A stretch of DNA of 7,123 nt. It comes from Pseudomonadota bacterium. Its GTDB lineage: Bacteria; Myxococcota; Polyangia; Polyangiales; Polyangiaceae. The notes under the pieces are model-generated. The model worked only from the letters and a program-made list of their open reading frames with translations. It did no database searches and had not been told where the DNA came from. This document shows positions 5,324-7,123 of the stretch, piece by piece. The DNA is taken from NCBI GenBank assembly GCA_023419055.1, contig JAEZYO010000244.1, positions 1 through 7,123 on the forward strand, written 5' to 3'. A program made the position numbers and the translations under genes. Each line of letters begins with the position of its first letter. Positions within the stretch are counted from its first letter, which is position 1.

Positions 5324-6724
5324 TTAAGGAGACGCGACGGGCAGCTTCAGCCCCACGCTCGCGCCACCTTCCGGGCGGTTGTGGGCAAAAACACTGCCGC
5401 CATGGGCGCGCACGATACGGTCCACGAGCGACAGGCCGAGGCCGAGGCTGCCGTGCCCGCGTTGCCCGCTGCGGTAAAAGGGCTCGAAGATGCGAGGGAG
5501 CTCGGCTTTTTCGATGCCGGGTCCGCGATCGATCACCTCGAAGCGCACCTGGTCCCGCGGGACCTGGCCCAAAGCCGCCTCGCGCGGTGAACGGCCAGCG
5601 GGTTCACGCTCGAGCCGGACCCTCAGCACACCGCCGCCGTGGGTGCTCGCGTTGTCGAGCACGTTCGCGAGAGCGCGCCCGATCAGCGTGGGGTCCACCT
5701 CGACGACGGCGTCGTCGCTCAGGTCTTCGAGGACGTCGCCCGGGAGATCGGCGCTTTCGAGCGCGCGCCGGGCGAGCTCCACGGCCGGCAGGCGCTTGGT
5801 GGAGAGCGCCTCGAAGTCGAGGCGAGAGTTGGCGAGCAGCTTCCCGACCAGCTCGTCGATCTCGACGATCTCGCGCTCGAGATCCTGAACGGCTCGTTCA
5901 CGGCTCGCTTCGCTGCGGGCGAGCTCGGCGAGGACGCGTAGCCGCGCGAGCGGGCTCCTGATCTCGTGGGAGACCGCGGCGAGGAGCTCGCGCTGATCGC
6001 GGAGCTGCTTCTCCAGGCGCTCGGCCATTTCGTTGATGGCGTTCGCGAGCCCACCGACCTCACCGGCCTGGTGCCGTCCGAGGCGGACGCGCGCGGTGAG
6101 CTTTCCGGCGCCGATTTCGCGCGTCACTCGCACGAGCTCGCCGAGCGGTCGCGTCAAACGGTGCGCGATCCAGGCCGAAGCGACCCAGATCGTGAAGGCC
6201 GCGGCGGCCAGCGCCGAAAGGAACGGGAGCGGCGTCTTACGGCCCTCCATGCAACCACGTACGCGCCCGAGCAGCCGCCCTCCGTCGACCACGTCGACGG
6301 CGGCGTGACTCCGGTGTTTGCACTCGGGGCCCACGTGCTCGAGCACCGTTCCGTCCGGGGTCTCGACGGTGACGCCGATCTCGAGCGCTCGGGAGAAGCG
6401 CTCGGCCAGCGCGCGGCGCTCCGCGGGCTTTGCCCAGACACCCTGGAACTGCTCGGCGACGAGCCGCCCCACGGCTTCGATTCGATTGCGGAAGGTGACG
6501 CTGCTCGTGCCGAACAGCCCGAAGCACAGGGCGACCGCGACCACCGTCGCGACGATGGTGACGCCGAACCACACGAACAAGCGCCGCTGGAGCGTACGCC
6601 GGGGCAAGAGCATCGCGCGGTAGTGCTCGATGCGCGCTCGGTGACGCTCCGCGCGCAGCCGATGGTGCTCGCCATGCCTCCGGCGCTGCTCGTCGTCGTG
6701 GTACTTGAAGGGCGGTGGCGGCAA
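5324..6724 (-). CDS. Membrane sensor histidine kinase with HAMP domain (CpxA/OmpR-partner type)
   Basis: This 466-residue protein has a cytoplasmic N-terminus of about 48 residues rich in His and Arg (six His between 9 and 34). It continues with a transmembrane helix (about 50-71), a periplasmic sensor of about 95 residues holding Cys135 and Cys158, a second helix (about 167-187) and a HAMP linker (about 188-240). The kinase part has the H box VSHEIRSPLAR with His253, N box NVLDNAS (Asn358), G1 box DRGPGIE (399-405), F box FEPFYR (413-418) and G2 GLGLSLV (428-434). It should autophosphorylate at His253 and pass phosphate to the adjacent regulator. The start is a TTG at 6724, six bases after the regulator stop and in the same frame. 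The first ATG in frame is at 6613 (residue 38), but the codons between have strong G/C third positions, which favours the longer form. No Shine-Dalgarno precedes either. The signal sensed is unknown. Confidence 0.9.
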   Translation of the reverse strand: MPPPPFKYHDDEQRRRHGEHHRLRAERHRARIEHYRAMLLPRRTLQRRLFVWFGVTIVATVVAVALCFGLFGTSSVTFRNRIEAVGRLVAEQFQGVWAKPAERRALAERFSRALEIGVTVETPDGTVLEHVGPECKHRSHAAVDVVDGGRLLGRVRGCMEGRKTPLPFLSALAAAAFTIWVASAWIAHRLTRPLGELVRVTREIGAGKLTARVRLGRHQAGEVGGLANAINEMAERLEKQLRDQRELLAAVSHEIRSPLARLRVLAELARSEASRERAVQDLEREIVEIDELVGKLLANSRLDFEALSTKRLPAVELARRALESADLPGDVLEDLSDDAVVEVDPTLIGRALANVLDNASTHGGGVLRVRLEREPAGRSPREAALGQVPRDQVRFEVIDRGPGIEKAELPRIFEPFYRSGQRGHGSLGLGLSLVDRIVRAHGGSVFAHNRPEGGASVGLKLPVASP

Positions 6725-6730
6725 GGCGGC

Positions 6731-7123
6731 CTAGTCGCGCGCGAGGACGTAACCCACGCCTCGCACGGTCTTGATGAGCCTCGGCGGATCGTCCCCGAGC
6801 TTCTTTCTCAAATGGGAGATGTGCACGTCCACCGTACGGTCGTTGACCAGAGTATCACCGCGACCGGAGAGCTCGAGCAGGCGGCTCCGCGGCACGACCT
6901 GGCCGGGACGCCGCATCAGCGCGACCAGGAGGTCGAACTCGAGCCCGGTGAGCTCGACGAGCTCACCCGAGACTCGAGCTTCGCGCGATCCGAGCTCCAC
7001 CGTCACCGCTCCGACCAACAGGCGCTCCTCGTCGAGCGCGGGTTGGGCACGGCGCAGGACCGCCTTCAGGCGGGCCAAGAGCTCGCGCGGGCTGAAGGGC
7101 TTCGGCAGGTAGTCGTCGGCGCC
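6731..7123 (-). CDS. OmpR/CpxR-family response regulator, C-terminal part, cut by window edge
   Basis: The minus-strand frame is open to the window edge, giving 130 residues. The first visible residues GADDYLPKPFSPRELLARLK are the end of a receiver domain with the conserved Lys-Pro pair, so this regulator, unlike the small protein at 394-777, keeps the catalytic Lys. A winged-helix DNA-binding domain follows (about 35-128): ELTGLEFDLLVALMRRPGQVV (about 57-77), then the recognition part NDRTVDVHISHLRKKLGD (about 94-111) and the wing TVRGVGYVLA (about 119-128). These resemble CpxR and OmpR. It would bind DNA when phosphorylated by the kinase encoded six bases downstream. The phosphorylation site and true start are outside the window; a TTG at 7078 is an internal codon, not a start. 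Confidence 0.92.
   Translation of the reverse strand, partial: GADDYLPKPFSPRELLARLKAVLRRAQPALDEERLLVGAVTVELGSREARVSGELVELTGLEFDLLVALMRRPGQVVPRSRLLELSGRGDTLVNDRTVDVHISHLRKKLGDDPPRLIKTVRGVGYVLARD

Noticed and set aside
1..7123. Mobile elements, CRISPR arrays, tRNA or rRNA genes
   Set aside because: No transposase or integrase motifs, no evenly spaced repeats, and no tRNA-like cloverleaf noticed on either strand. Composition is uniform across the window.

Overview
This is a GC-rich, gene-dense 7.1 kb chromosomal window with strong third-position G/C preference. It reads like a delta-proteobacterial, myxobacterium-type genome. That inference rests on the base composition, the sigma-54 enhancer-binding protein beside sigma-54 promoters, an RpoH-type sigma factor, a lipoprotein with a long acidic linker, and a His/Arg-rich histidine kinase. 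No rRNA marker is present, so the taxonomy is not proven. I see no tRNA, rRNA, CRISPR array, insertion sequence or phage gene.

Left part (1-2753). The 5' end of a sigma-54 activator gene (AAA+ enhancer-binding protein, minus strand, start 275, cut by the window edge) diverges from a small degenerate receiver-domain protein (394-777, plus). This is followed by a SulP/DauA-type anion transporter with a C-terminal STAS domain (975-2753, plus). Each plus-strand gene has a near-perfect -24/-12 (sigma-54) promoter abutting its start codon. A related inverted repeat of the form GCCA-N3-TGGC lies 70-79 bp (centre to -24 element) upstream of each promoter, and further variants lie around 809-832. Together these look like a local regulon: activator, upstream activating sites, and sigma-54 promoters.

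Middle (2754-4252). After a strong hairpin there is a third -24/-12 promoter (2882-2897). It is followed by a good ribosome binding site and a lipoprotein-type sugar-binding protein of the GtsA/Thermus glucose-binding-protein kind. No permease or ATPase gene accompanies it.

Right part (4268-7123, all minus strand). An RpoH-like sigma factor converges on the sugar-binding protein with only 15 bp between the stops. Upstream of it lies a two-component pair: an OmpR/CpxR-type response regulator (5' end cut by the window edge) and a HAMP-containing membrane histidine kinase, six bases apart and in the same reading frame. The 156 bp between kinase and sigma factor hold a hairpin inside a 9-bp direct repeat, and a 10-bp palindrome.

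Overall the window is a regulatory-rich neighbourhood. It combines sigma-54-dependent control of carbon/anion uptake functions with an alternative sigma factor and an envelope-type two-component system. The most notable signal is the set of three sigma-54 promoters, two of them nearly leaderless, with shared upstream dyads next to an activator that shows no N-terminal sensory domain.
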